A stretch of 14,857 nucleotides of DNA, from the NCBI GenBank assembly GCA_030613165.1, contig JAUWMN010000007.1, positions 1 to 14,857 on the forward strand. The letters are read 5' to 3'. The position numbers and the translations under genes were made by a program. This document shows positions 1-6,526 of the stretch, piece after piece. Source of the DNA: Desulfobacterales bacterium. GTDB lineage: Bacteria; Desulfobacterota; Desulfobacteria; Desulfobacterales; C00003106. Every line of letters begins with the position of its first letter. The first letter of the stretch is position 1. Under the pieces are notes generated by a model. The model was not told the DNA's origin. It saw nothing but the letters and a program-made list of their open reading frames with translations, and did no database searches.

Positions 1-183
1 AACCGGAGGAATACATACTGTATTTCGAGGATTAAAATTTGAAGCCTTACGCTGCATCACGAGCACGCAGTGAAGCGTTAGCGCTCATAATGGCAGTTTT
101 TCAAAGTTCTCAGAGTGGGGCTTTCTTGAAACAAGGCCGAACATACGAAATCGAAAAGAAAAATCCACCCTGTGAACGGCTAT
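1..183. other. Left-edge stretch without a convincing gene
   Basis: I see no supportable complete gene here. In the third + frame, positions 3-35 read PEEYILYFED followed by a TAA stop, which could be the very end of a protein lying mostly outside the window; this is a guess from ten codons. A 74-codon TTG-initiated frame from 39 runs on into the miniature element at 184 and has no ribosome-binding site or recognisable domain, so I do not call it. The bases around 45-85 contain imperfect inverted repeats (CGCTGC and GCAGTG). Confidence 0.3.
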
Positions 184-348
184 TAGGAGGCTGTCCGAGA
201 ATTCTGATCCTACTGCAAAAGCGTGAGAAACGGCCCAAATTTCCGCAAGTTTTCGTCAAATAGGCCTGCTATTCTCCTCAAATTTGCGAAAATTTTGTCT
301 CGTGCTCACTCTTTTTCGTTACGGACAGAATTCTCGGACAGCCTCCTA
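184..348. mobile_element. Long miniature inverted-repeat element (copy A, 163 bp plus TA duplication)
   Basis: The segment begins TAGGAGGCTGTCCGAG and ends with its exact reverse complement. The terminal inverted repeat is 23 bp counting the flanking TA (184-206 and 326-348). TA at both outer edges fits a TA target-site duplication, as made by IS630/Tc1-mariner-type transposases. The interior has no transposase frame but contains further AT-rich partial repeats (CAAATTT twice). Two shorter relatives occur at 9856 and 13405. The element is therefore best read as a non-autonomous MITE; which autonomous element moves it cannot be told here. Confidence 0.85.
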
Positions 349-358
349 TAAAAGATGG

Positions 359-387
359 TTGACTCAAATTCTGGATAAGAGTATTTA
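359..387 (+). promoter_or_regulatory. Possible sigma-70 promoter for the mqn operon
   Basis: TTGACT at 359-364 and TATTTA at 382-387 are separated by exactly 17 bases, on the correct strand and about 65 bases before mqnE. The -35 hexamer is good and the -10 is weak. It begins only ten bases after the right end of the miniature element, so the insertion may have altered what lies upstream of it. Confidence 0.4.
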
Positions 388-398
388 TAGTATTTTCA

Positions 399-426
399 AT
401 TTCGGATCTCAGATTTCGGATTTCTG
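399..426. repeat. Tandem 14-bp duplication in the mqnE leader
   Basis: ATTTCGGATCTCAG at 399-412 is followed directly by ATTTCGGATTTCTG at 413-426, 12 of 14 bases identical. It lies between the putative promoter and the mqnE ribosome-binding site, so it would be transcribed. Function unknown. Confidence 0.6.
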
Positions 427-453
427 TTCTCTGATCCAACAGGAGCAAAAAAT

Positions 454-1548
454 ATGAATCAGGCCGTTCAAGATTCAGGCATTGAAGATATCTTTGAAAA
501 GGTCAAAAAGCAGCAACGCCTTTCCTTTGAAGATGGAGTTCGCCTTTACCAATCCAACAACCTCTTAGCTCTCGGGTCAATAGCCAATATAGTAAGAGAG
601 AAGAAGAATGGGAATAAGGCGTATTACATATATAACCAGCATATCAATTATTCCAATATATGCGTCAATCTGTGCCGTTTTTGTGCATTTGGCAAAGATA
701 GGGAAGATCCTGCCGCATATGAGATGACCATTGAAAAGATCGTGGAAAAAATCAAAGAAAGAATAGACGAACCTGTTTCAGAGGTCCATATTGTGGGCGG
801 ACTCAACCCTGATCTCCCATACAGCTATTATCTCGATATGCTTAAAGAGATAAAAAAGATCAGACCCTCCATACATATTCAGGCATTTACCGTCGTAGAG
901 ATCGCTCATTTTGCTCACCTCGCTGAAAAACCTGTAGAAACTGTCATTGAAGATTTGAAAGAAGCCGGCCTGGGTTCAATCCCCGGTGGCGGAGCTGAGG
1001 TCTTCAGCACGAGAATTCGGGAAAAACTCTGCCCAAAAAAGTTGTCGTCCGAAGAGTGGCTCAATACGGCAAAAATTGCTCACAAGGCGGGATTACGGTC
1101 AAATGCCACCATACTTTATGGCCATATTGAAACCTACGAAGAACGAATAGAACATTTAATGGCCTTAAGAAATGCCCAGGACGAAACCGGAGGGTTTCTA
1201 ACATTTATCCCCCTTGCGTTTCATCCCAGGAATACTGATCTTGCAAGTCTTTCTCCTACAACCGGCTTTGAGGATCTCAAAAACATTGCTGTTGCACGAT
1301 TGATGCTGGACAATTTTGACCATATCAAGGCCTACTGGGTCATGATAGGCCCAAAATTAGCTCAAGTCGCTCTCTCCTTCGGGGCAGACGATATTGACGG
1401 GACAGTCCTTGAGGAAAAGATCACACACATGGCTGGAGCAGAGACCTCCCAGGCGCTGACCCGAAATGAACTCAGGCGAGTTATCCGGGAAGCCGGGAGA
1501 GAACCGGTGGAGAGGGACACGCTGTATAATGAAGTGCCTAAAGTTTAA
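454..1548 (+). CDS. mqnE: Aminodeoxyfutalosine synthase (radical SAM)
   Basis: This cytoplasmic radical SAM enzyme joins 3-[(1-carboxyvinyl)oxy]benzoate with the adenosyl group of SAM to give 6-amino-6-deoxyfutalosine, the second step of the futalosine route to menaquinone. The [4Fe-4S]-binding motif CxxxCxxC is Cys70-Cys74-Cys77, preceded by the YNQHINYSNIC block typical of MqnE/MqnC. GGLNPDLPYSYY and SIPGGGAEVFS are further family blocks. At 364 residues it has the usual length. AGGAG at 441-445 stands eight bases before the ATG. It is first in an operon with mqnC, mqnX and mqnA. The sister enzyme MqnC is homologous, but the AFGKD context after the cluster motif, the first operon position and a clear MqnC next door favour MqnE. 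Its last codons (from 1532) lie inside a repeat cluster, so the final residues EVPKV may be repeat-derived. Confidence 0.93.
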   Translation: MNQAVQDSGIEDIFEKVKKQQRLSFEDGVRLYQSNNLLALGSIANIVREKKNGNKAYYIYNQHINYSNICVNLCRFCAFGKDREDPAAYEMTIEKIVEKIKERIDEPVSEVHIVGGLNPDLPYSYYLDMLKEIKKIRPSIHIQAFTVVEIAHFAHLAEKPVETVIEDLKEAGLGSIPGGGAEVFSTRIREKLCPKKLSSEEWLNTAKIAHKAGLRSNATILYGHIETYEERIEHLMALRNAQDETGGFLTFIPLAFHPRNTDLASLSPTTGFEDLKNIAVARLMLDNFDHIKAYWVMIGPKLAQVALSFGADDIDGTVLEEKITHMAGAETSQALTRNELRRVIREAGREPVERDTLYNEVPKV

Positions 1549-1690
1549 AGTGACTAAAGTGAGCTAAAGTTAAGGAATTTTGTCATTATTAAAAAGACAA
1601 TCATCCTTAACTTTAGGCACTTCACACTTTAGGCACTTCACACTTTAGGCACTTTAAACTTTAGCTCACTTCAAACTTTGGTTCACTTTA
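1532..1690. repeat. Inverted cluster of ~16-bp CTTTAG repeats between mqnE and mqnC
   Basis: Five adjoining units of 16-17 bp with the pattern ACTTTAGGCACTTCAC fill 1610-1690. Units of the opposite orientation (AAGTGCCTAAAGT, AGTGACTAAAGT, AGTGAGCTAAAGT) fill 1532-1574. The two halves can pair: 1564-1584 and 1596-1616 match at 18 of 21 positions around an 11-base AT loop. The cluster starts within the last four sense codons of mqnE and ends 17 bases before the mqnC start. No spacers separate the units, so it is not a CRISPR. It could be a transcript-stabilising or attenuating structure, or a proliferating repeat with no role. Confidence 0.85.
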
Positions 1691-1707
1691 GTATATAAAA
1701 GTATTAC

Positions 1708-2760
1708 ATGAAAAAGATTACGAAAAAGATCATTGCGGGTGAGCGGGTCGGATGGGACGACGCTCTTACGCTTTATAAAGAAGCCGATATTCTGACCTTG
1801 GGTGTCCTTGCACACCACATCAAGACCCGTCTGCATCCTGAAAATATTATTACATATGTTGTCGATCGAAATATCAATTATACCAATATTTGTATATCCA
1901 AATGTCGTTTCTGCGCCTTTCACAGAGATCCTGACTCGCCTGAAGGGTATGTTCTGGATTCAAAAACCCTTTATAAAAAGATCGAAGAAACTCTATCACT
2001 TGGCGGAAGACAGATCCTTCTTCAAGGAGGACTCCATCCGGATCTTTCTCTTGAATATTATGAAGAGATGCTTGCAGGTATTAAAAAAAACTATCCAATC
2101 TGGATTCACGGGTTCTCCCCTCCGGAGGTGGTGTATTTAAGCAACATTTCAGGACTAAATATAAAAGAAGTGTTAAGTCGACTAATTCGGGCGGGGCTCG
2201 ATTCAATTCCCGGCGGCGGAGCAGAGATCCTGGTCGACCGGGTCAGGGAAAAGGTTTCTCCTAATAAATGTGGGGCGGCACAATGGCTTGAAGTTATGAA
2301 AACAGCACATGAGTTAGGACTTAAGACCACGGCTACCATGATGTTCGGACATATAGAGACTATTGAAGAAAGACTTGAACACCTCTTTAAAATCAGAGAT
2401 TTACAGGATGAGACCTCTGGGTTCACGGCCTTTATACCGTGGCCTTTTCAGCCCGGGAATACAAATCTTCCCAGCAGTAAAACAACAGGTGTGGAATATC
2501 TGAAAACATTATCCATATCCAGGATAGTCCTGGACAATGTGCCGAATATTCAAGCCTCATGGGTAACCCAGGGGGCTAAAGTTGCCCAGGTATCACTTGC
2601 CTTTGGGGCCAATGATATGGGAAGCACAATGATTGAAGAAAACGTAGTGGCAGCCGCCGGGGTTTCATTTCGTCTTTCTGAAAAAGAGATTATCCGCATC
2701 ATAGAAGATGCAGGATACAAGGCTGCGCGAAGAAATATGAGGTATGATATAGTAGGATAA
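1708..2760 (+). CDS. mqnC: Cyclic dehypoxanthine futalosine synthase (radical SAM)
   Basis: MqnC converts dehypoxanthine futalosine into its cyclic spiro form, a SAM-radical reaction late in the futalosine menaquinone route. The cluster motif CxxxCxxC is Cys62-Cys66-Cys69 within RNINYTNICISKC, followed by AFHRD, which is characteristic of MqnC. GGLHPDLSLEYYEEML and SIPGGGAEILVDRVRE match the family. Length (350) is normal. It is homologous to the upstream mqnE, an old paralogy. The ATG at 1708 is the first possible start, because an in-frame TAA stands at 1696-1698; no good Shine-Dalgarno precedes it, as the space is taken by the repeat cluster. Translation may depend on the folding of that repeat. 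mqnX follows after one base. Confidence 0.93.
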   Translation: MKKITKKIIAGERVGWDDALTLYKEADILTLGVLAHHIKTRLHPENIITYVVDRNINYTNICISKCRFCAFHRDPDSPEGYVLDSKTLYKKIEETLSLGGRQILLQGGLHPDLSLEYYEEMLAGIKKNYPIWIHGFSPPEVVYLSNISGLNIKEVLSRLIRAGLDSIPGGGAEILVDRVREKVSPNKCGAAQWLEVMKTAHELGLKTTATMMFGHIETIEERLEHLFKIRDLQDETSGFTAFIPWPFQPGNTNLPSSKTTGVEYLKTLSISRIVLDNVPNIQASWVTQGAKVAQVSLAFGANDMGSTMIEENVVAAAGVSFRLSEKEIIRIIEDAGYKAARRNMRYDIVG

Positions 2761-2761
2761 A

Positions 2762-3985
2762 ATGAACCAAACAATATACCACAAAGCCAAATGGATATGC
2801 CCTGTCACTCGCCCACCCATGGAGGGAGGGGTAGTGGCTGTTAAGGACGACACTATCGTAGGGATAGGGCATGAAAAGGATCTTCAAGGACTAACTCATG
2901 GCCCGATCATCGATCATGGCGATGTCGCTATCCTCCCCGCATTGGTAAATGCCCACACCCATTTAGAACTTTCCTGTCTGGAAAAAAGGATAAAGACCGG
3001 TGTAGATTTTATGGACTGGCTCCGTTCCCTCCTCGCGGAATTAGACAAACTGGATGAAGAGGATTTCAATCATGGAATAGTTCGAGGCCTAAAAAAAAGT
3101 TATGAAAACGGGACCGGCCTGTTGGCGGATATATCAAATACCGGTCAATCCGTAGCTTATCTTAAGAAGGTCTTCATGAAAAGCGTTGTCTTTCTCGAGG
3201 CGCTCGGATTTAACTCAAAAACACTTCCGCTATATTTTGAAAGATTGAAGCGGCATTTTAATAAATTGAAACATTGCGAGCATCCTCGTGTCGGCCTTGC
3301 CGCGCACTCCCCGTACACGGTCTCACCCGAGCTTTTAAAGAGGATTCAAGCCTTATCCATAAACGGCTTTCCAATGCTCTCTATTCACGTTGCGGAGAGT
3401 AGATATGAATCGGATTTCCTTATGGGCAAGGGCCCCATGTATGACCTCCTTAAGGAACGCAAGTTCTGGAACGGTGACTGGTCCCCCCCTAAAAAAAGCC
3501 CTGTACAATATCTGGACGATCTCGGATTGCTCACTCCACATACGCTTTGTATACATCTGGTGCAGATATCGAATGGAGACATTGAAACCCTATCAAGAAG
3601 AAGGTCCAAAATCTGCCTGTGTCCGAGGAGCAATCATGCATTGAGGGTAGGTTCCCCCCCGGTCGAAACGTTGCTGCGCGCAGGGTTGAAGATCGCGCTC
3701 GGGACCGACAGTCTTGCCAGTAATGACGACCTTTCTGTTTTAAAAGAAATGGCGGCAATAAAGGGGATTGCTCCTTCCATCCCTCCGGGAGAAATTATCA
3801 AGATGGGGACCATAAATGGAGCGGCTGCGCTCAATATGGAAGAGCAAGTTGGAAGTATAGATGAAGGGAAAGAAGGATTGTTGATATCTGTCCCGGTAAG
3901 TTCTTGTGCTCCTGAAAAGTTGTATGAAGAGATTGTGTGTGAAGGATATCGCAAAGAGATTAAATGGATCAATCAAGACAGATAA
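2762..3985 (+). CDS. mqnX: Aminodeoxyfutalosine deaminase (amidohydrolase family)
   Basis: The protein is a 407-residue metal-dependent amidohydrolase of the cytosine-deaminase/TRZ-ATZ type. Metal ligands are visible as NAHTHLE (His65, His67), SIHVAE (His209, with Glu212 as probable proton carrier) and GTDS (Asp316); His265 lies in the LCIHL block. The N-terminal 60 residues and the tail around 365-380 form the usual composite beta-sandwich. Its place between mqnC and mqnA identifies the likely substrate as 6-amino-6-deoxyfutalosine, deaminated to futalosine. General amidohydrolases such as S-adenosylhomocysteine deaminase look similar, so the substrate call rests on the operon. It starts one base after the mqnC stop, with AGGA at 2754-2757, and overlaps the start of mqnA by 22 bases, suggesting coupled translation. 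Confidence 0.85.
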   Translation: MNQTIYHKAKWICPVTRPPMEGGVVAVKDDTIVGIGHEKDLQGLTHGPIIDHGDVAILPALVNAHTHLELSCLEKRIKTGVDFMDWLRSLLAELDKLDEEDFNHGIVRGLKKSYENGTGLLADISNTGQSVAYLKKVFMKSVVFLEALGFNSKTLPLYFERLKRHFNKLKHCEHPRVGLAAHSPYTVSPELLKRIQALSINGFPMLSIHVAESRYESDFLMGKGPMYDLLKERKFWNGDWSPPKKSPVQYLDDLGLLTPHTLCIHLVQISNGDIETLSRRRSKICLCPRSNHALRVGSPPVETLLRAGLKIALGTDSLASNDDLSVLKEMAAIKGIAPSIPPGEIIKMGTINGAAALNMEEQVGSIDEGKEGLLISVPVSSCAPEKLYEEIVCEGYRKEIKWINQDR

Positions 3986-4806
3986 TTCCCCGCTTAGGAA
4001 GAACAGACTATCTAAACACCAGGCCTGTCTTCTACGGCTTTGACAAAGGAGTGGTTAAAGAAACATTCACGACCACGAGGGGAGAACCGAGCTACTTAAA
4101 CCATCTCCTGGCGGAAGGGAAGCTCGATATCAGCCTGATATCTTCTGCCGCGTATGCCTTTGAATCGGAAAAGTATTTGATCCTACCAGACCTTTCCGTC
4201 AGCTCCTTCGGTCCTGTGGACAGCGTGCTTCTTTTGAGCAAAGTCCCCTTTGAAAAACTGGACGAAAAATTAATAGTGCTTACCGAAAGCTCTGCTACCT
4301 CAATCCAACTGATAAAGCTCTTACTCACAGAGCTTTTTAGTGTAACCCCCGTCTACACGATAGAAAGGATACATTCAGACACCGTGTCAAAAAATGATTG
4401 TCACGCTGTTTTGTCTATCGGTGATGAAGCCCTCCGGTTAAGGCAGCGGTCGATCTTCCCTTACGTACTTGACCTTGGCGAGGCATGGCGCAAGCTTACG
4501 GGATTTCCCTTTGTCTTTGCTGTCTGGGCCGTGCGCAAGAAATTCTACTCAGCCCATCCCGAAACCTGCAAAAAAATCCATAGCTCCATACTCTCATCAA
4601 AAGCATATGGCCTGGCACATCTTGCCGAAATCAGCGCCGAAGTACACAATAACGCAGACCTAACAGTGAAGGAATGCAGGGAGTATTTCAATCACCTAAA
4701 ATATGATCTTGATGGATCTTACCAGAAGGGATTGAAGTGTTTTTTTGACTACCTTTACCAGATGAAAGCAGTGCCAAATCCGGTGGAGATCAGGTTTATA
4801 GACTGA
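3964..4806 (+). CDS. mqnA: Chorismate dehydratase
   Basis: MqnA dehydrates chorismate to 3-[(1-carboxyvinyl)oxy]benzoate, the committing step of futalosine-dependent menaquinone synthesis. It has the periplasmic-binding-protein-like fold of Pfam VitK2_biosynth. Family marks are RLGRTDYLNTRPV near the N terminus, the SLISSAAYAF block about residue 60, SFGPVDSVLLLSK about 82-94, and DLGEAWRKLTGFPFVFAVW about 165-185. Length 280 is standard and there is no signal peptide. The start overlaps the end of mqnX; GRTDYLN lies only a few residues from the chosen ATG, so little room exists for a later start. It ends the operon; the next gene, fumC, is 305 bases away. Confidence 0.92.
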   Translation: MDQSRQIIPRLGRTDYLNTRPVFYGFDKGVVKETFTTTRGEPSYLNHLLAEGKLDISLISSAAYAFESEKYLILPDLSVSSFGPVDSVLLLSKVPFEKLDEKLIVLTESSATSIQLIKLLLTELFSVTPVYTIERIHSDTVSKNDCHAVLSIGDEALRLRQRSIFPYVLDLGEAWRKLTGFPFVFAVWAVRKKFYSAHPETCKKIHSSILSSKAYGLAHLAEISAEVHNNADLTVKECREYFNHLKYDLDGSYQKGLKCFFDYLYQMKAVPNPVEIRFID

Positions 4807-5111
4807 TCAACTAGTGTCATGTATTTCAAGTGTTTGATGTGAAAGAAAGTAGAACACCACCAATGTCATTCCCGCGAAGGCGGGAATCCATAGCTACTGC
4901 ACAATCTCCTGGATTCCCGCCTTCGCGGGAATGACAAAATCGAGATGCGTCATTTCTCAATTGACACGACAATAGAGCTGTTTTGCCCTGAAAACCCTAT
5001 GGATTTTGCTGGACAACAGAATTGAAGATGGAGTAAATAAATAAGAGTAGAAGCAATTTTACGCAGTTTGCAAAGGTTTTAGATGGCAGATTACAAAAGG
5101 AGTCTCCCCCC
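4807..5111. other. mqnA-fumC intergenic region
   Basis: This 305-base gap carries the nested palindrome described at 4864-4936 and the fumC ribosome-binding site (AAGGAG at 5097-5102). TTGACA occurs at 4961-4966 on the + strand but without a convincing -10 at a normal distance. No coding frame of interest is seen. Confidence 0.6.
4864..4936. repeat. REP-like nested palindrome
   Basis: Two perfect 27-bp inverted arms (4864-4890 and 4910-4936) beginning TGTCATTCCCGCGAAGG enclose a 19-base loop. Each arm is itself a hairpin: TTCCCGC-GAAG-GCGGGAA. Such GTCATTCCCGCGAA...GGAATCC units are scattered through many proteobacterial genomes as intergenic repeats of the REP/BIME type. It lies 57 bases after mqnA and could stabilise or end the mqn transcript, though there is no T-run. 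Confidence 0.85.
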
Positions 5112-6512
5112 ATGAAAGTCAGGATTGAAAGGGACAGTATCGGAGAGATAGCGGTCCCGGCAGATAAATATTATGGCGCGCAGACCATGCGGTCGCTTCA
5201 AAACTTCAAGATAGGCACGGAACAAATGCCTCGTGAGGTTATACGGGCAATGGGTATTGTCAAGAAAGCAGCAGCTACTGCTAACGACAAGCTGGGCCTT
5301 TTGGAAGAAGACAAAGCCACAATCATATGCCGGGTAGCCGATGAAATAATTGACGGCAAGCTTGACGACCACTTTCCATTGTTGGTCTGGCAAACCGGAA
5401 GCGGGACCCAGACCAATATGAATGTAAACGAGGTCATCTCCAACCGGGCGATTGAGGTCCTTGACGGCGAAATGGGAAGTAAAAATCCGATTCATCCCAA
5501 TGATCACTGCAACAAATCTCAATCCTCAAACGATACCTTCCCCACCGCTATGCATATTGCCGCGGTTTCAGAGTTGAGTGGTCGACTCCTCCCCATGCTT
5601 TTTTTGTTGGAAGAGACCCTGGCCGACAAGGCAAAGGCTTTTAACCAGATTGTAAAAGTCGGAAGGACACACCTTCAGGATGCGACCCCTATCACATTGG
5701 GACAGGAGTTTTCGGGGTATGCCTCTCAGCTGAGCCACGGAATTCGGGCGATACAAAACACCCTCCCACATCTCCTGGAACTTGCGATAGGAGGCACGGC
5801 CGTCGGCACCGGCCTTAATACACATCCTGACTACGCGAGACTGGCGGTCGAAGAAATAGCAGCCATCACCACATATCCTTTTGTCTGCGCTGAAAACAGA
5901 TTCGAGGCATTGGCCGCCAACGATGCCCTCGTAGAGACAAGCGGCGCCCTTAAAGCAGTCTCCTGCAGCCTAATGAAAATAGCAAATGACATACGCTGGC
6001 TGGCAAGCGGGCCTCGGTGCGGCATCGGCGAGATTATCATCCCTGCCAACGAGCCGGGGAGTTCGATCATGCCGGGCAAAATCAATCCCACTCAGTGTGA
6101 GGCAATGACCATGGTATGCGTCCAGGTTATCGGAAACGATGTAAGTATCAATATGGAGGGGGCATCCGGCAACTTTGAGCTGAATGTCTTCAAGCCGGTC
6201 ATGATCTACAACCTTCTCCAGTCTATCCGCCTTCTTGCAGACTCATGCGAGACCTTTAATGATAGGTGCGTGGTCGGGATAGAGCCAAACATGGAACAAA
6301 TCAAAAAAAGCGTAGAAAATTCTCTCATGCTGGTTACCGCCTTAAACGTAAAAATAGGATATGACAACGCGGCAAAAATAGTGCGAAAGGCCCATACAGA
6401 AGGCAAAACTCTCAAAAAAGCAGCAGTTGAGTTGGGTCTTTTAACGGAAGAAGAATTTGATAAATACGTCAGGCCGGAGGAAATGATCGGACCTTCTCTC
6501 CATGTCTCTTGA
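5112..6512 (+). CDS. fumC: Class II fumarate hydratase
   Basis: This 466-residue cytoplasmic enzyme of the aspartase/fumarase superfamily interconverts fumarate and malate without an iron-sulfur cluster. The superfamily signature [11 protein letters not shown] is at residues 316-326, with the catalytic Ser318 position present, and GRTHLQDA supplies the catalytic His187. [14 protein letters not shown] (95-108), [18 protein letters not shown] and [13 protein letters not shown] favour fumarase over aspartase, which differs in these blocks. Length is typical. AAGGAG lies nine bases before the ATG. It stands alone on the + strand and converges with the HDOD regulator, seven bases separating the two stops. 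The pairing of a fumarase with menaquinone genes suits fumarate-related anaerobic metabolism, but linkage here may be chance. Confidence 0.93.
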   Translation: MKVRIERDSIGEIAVPADKYYGAQTMRSLQNFKIGTEQMPREVIRAMGIVKKAAATANDKLGLLEEDKATIICRVADEIIDGKLDDHFPLLVWQTGSGTQTNMNVNEVISNRAIEVLDGEMGSKNPIHPNDHCNKSQSSNDTFPTAMHIAAVSELSGRLLPMLFLLEETLADKAKAFNQIVKVGRTHLQDATPITLGQEFSGYASQLSHGIRAIQNTLPHLLELAIGGTAVGTGLNTHPDYARLAVEEIAAITTYPFVCAENRFEALAANDALVETSGALKAVSCSLMKIANDIRWLASGPRCGIGEIIIPANEPGSSIMPGKINPTQCEAMTMVCVQVIGNDVSINMEGASGNFELNVFKPVMIYNLLQSIRLLADSCETFNDRCVVGIEPNMEQIKKSVENSLMLVTALNVKIGYDNAAKIVRKAHTEGKTLKKAAVELGLLTEEEFDKYVRPEEMIGPSLHVS

Positions 6513-6526
6513 GGCAGTTTCAAGAG
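6506..6526. terminator. Hairpin spanning the two convergent stop codons
   Basis: CTCTTGA at 6506-6512 and TCAAGAG at 6520-6526 form a perfect 7-bp stem with loop GGCAGTT. The fumC stop (TGA, 6510-6512) and the stop of the opposite gene (6520-6522 on the - strand) lie in opposite arms. There is no following T-run, so it is at best a weak bidirectional terminator. A second stem (CCCACAG 6531-6537, CTGTGGG 6551-6557) is close by, inside the HDOD gene. Confidence 0.35.

Noticed and set aside
70..85. attC-like GCGTTAGC near the left edge
   Set aside because: No matching left core or paired L-boxes occur within 150 bases on either side, so a single eight-base match is not enough.
39..263. 74-codon open frame across the left edge and MITE copy A
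   Set aside because: It starts with TTG, has no ribosome-binding site, no recognisable domain, and its second half is simply a translation of the miniature element.
1610..1690. CRISPR-like array of ~16-bp repeats
   Set aside because: Units adjoin directly with no spacers, are too short, and occur in inverted orientation on the other side of an AT loop.
4961..4989. Sigma-70 promoter for fumC beginning with TTGACA
   Set aside because: The -35 is perfect but nothing resembling TATAAT stands 15-19 bases later (the 17-base position reads TGCCCT).
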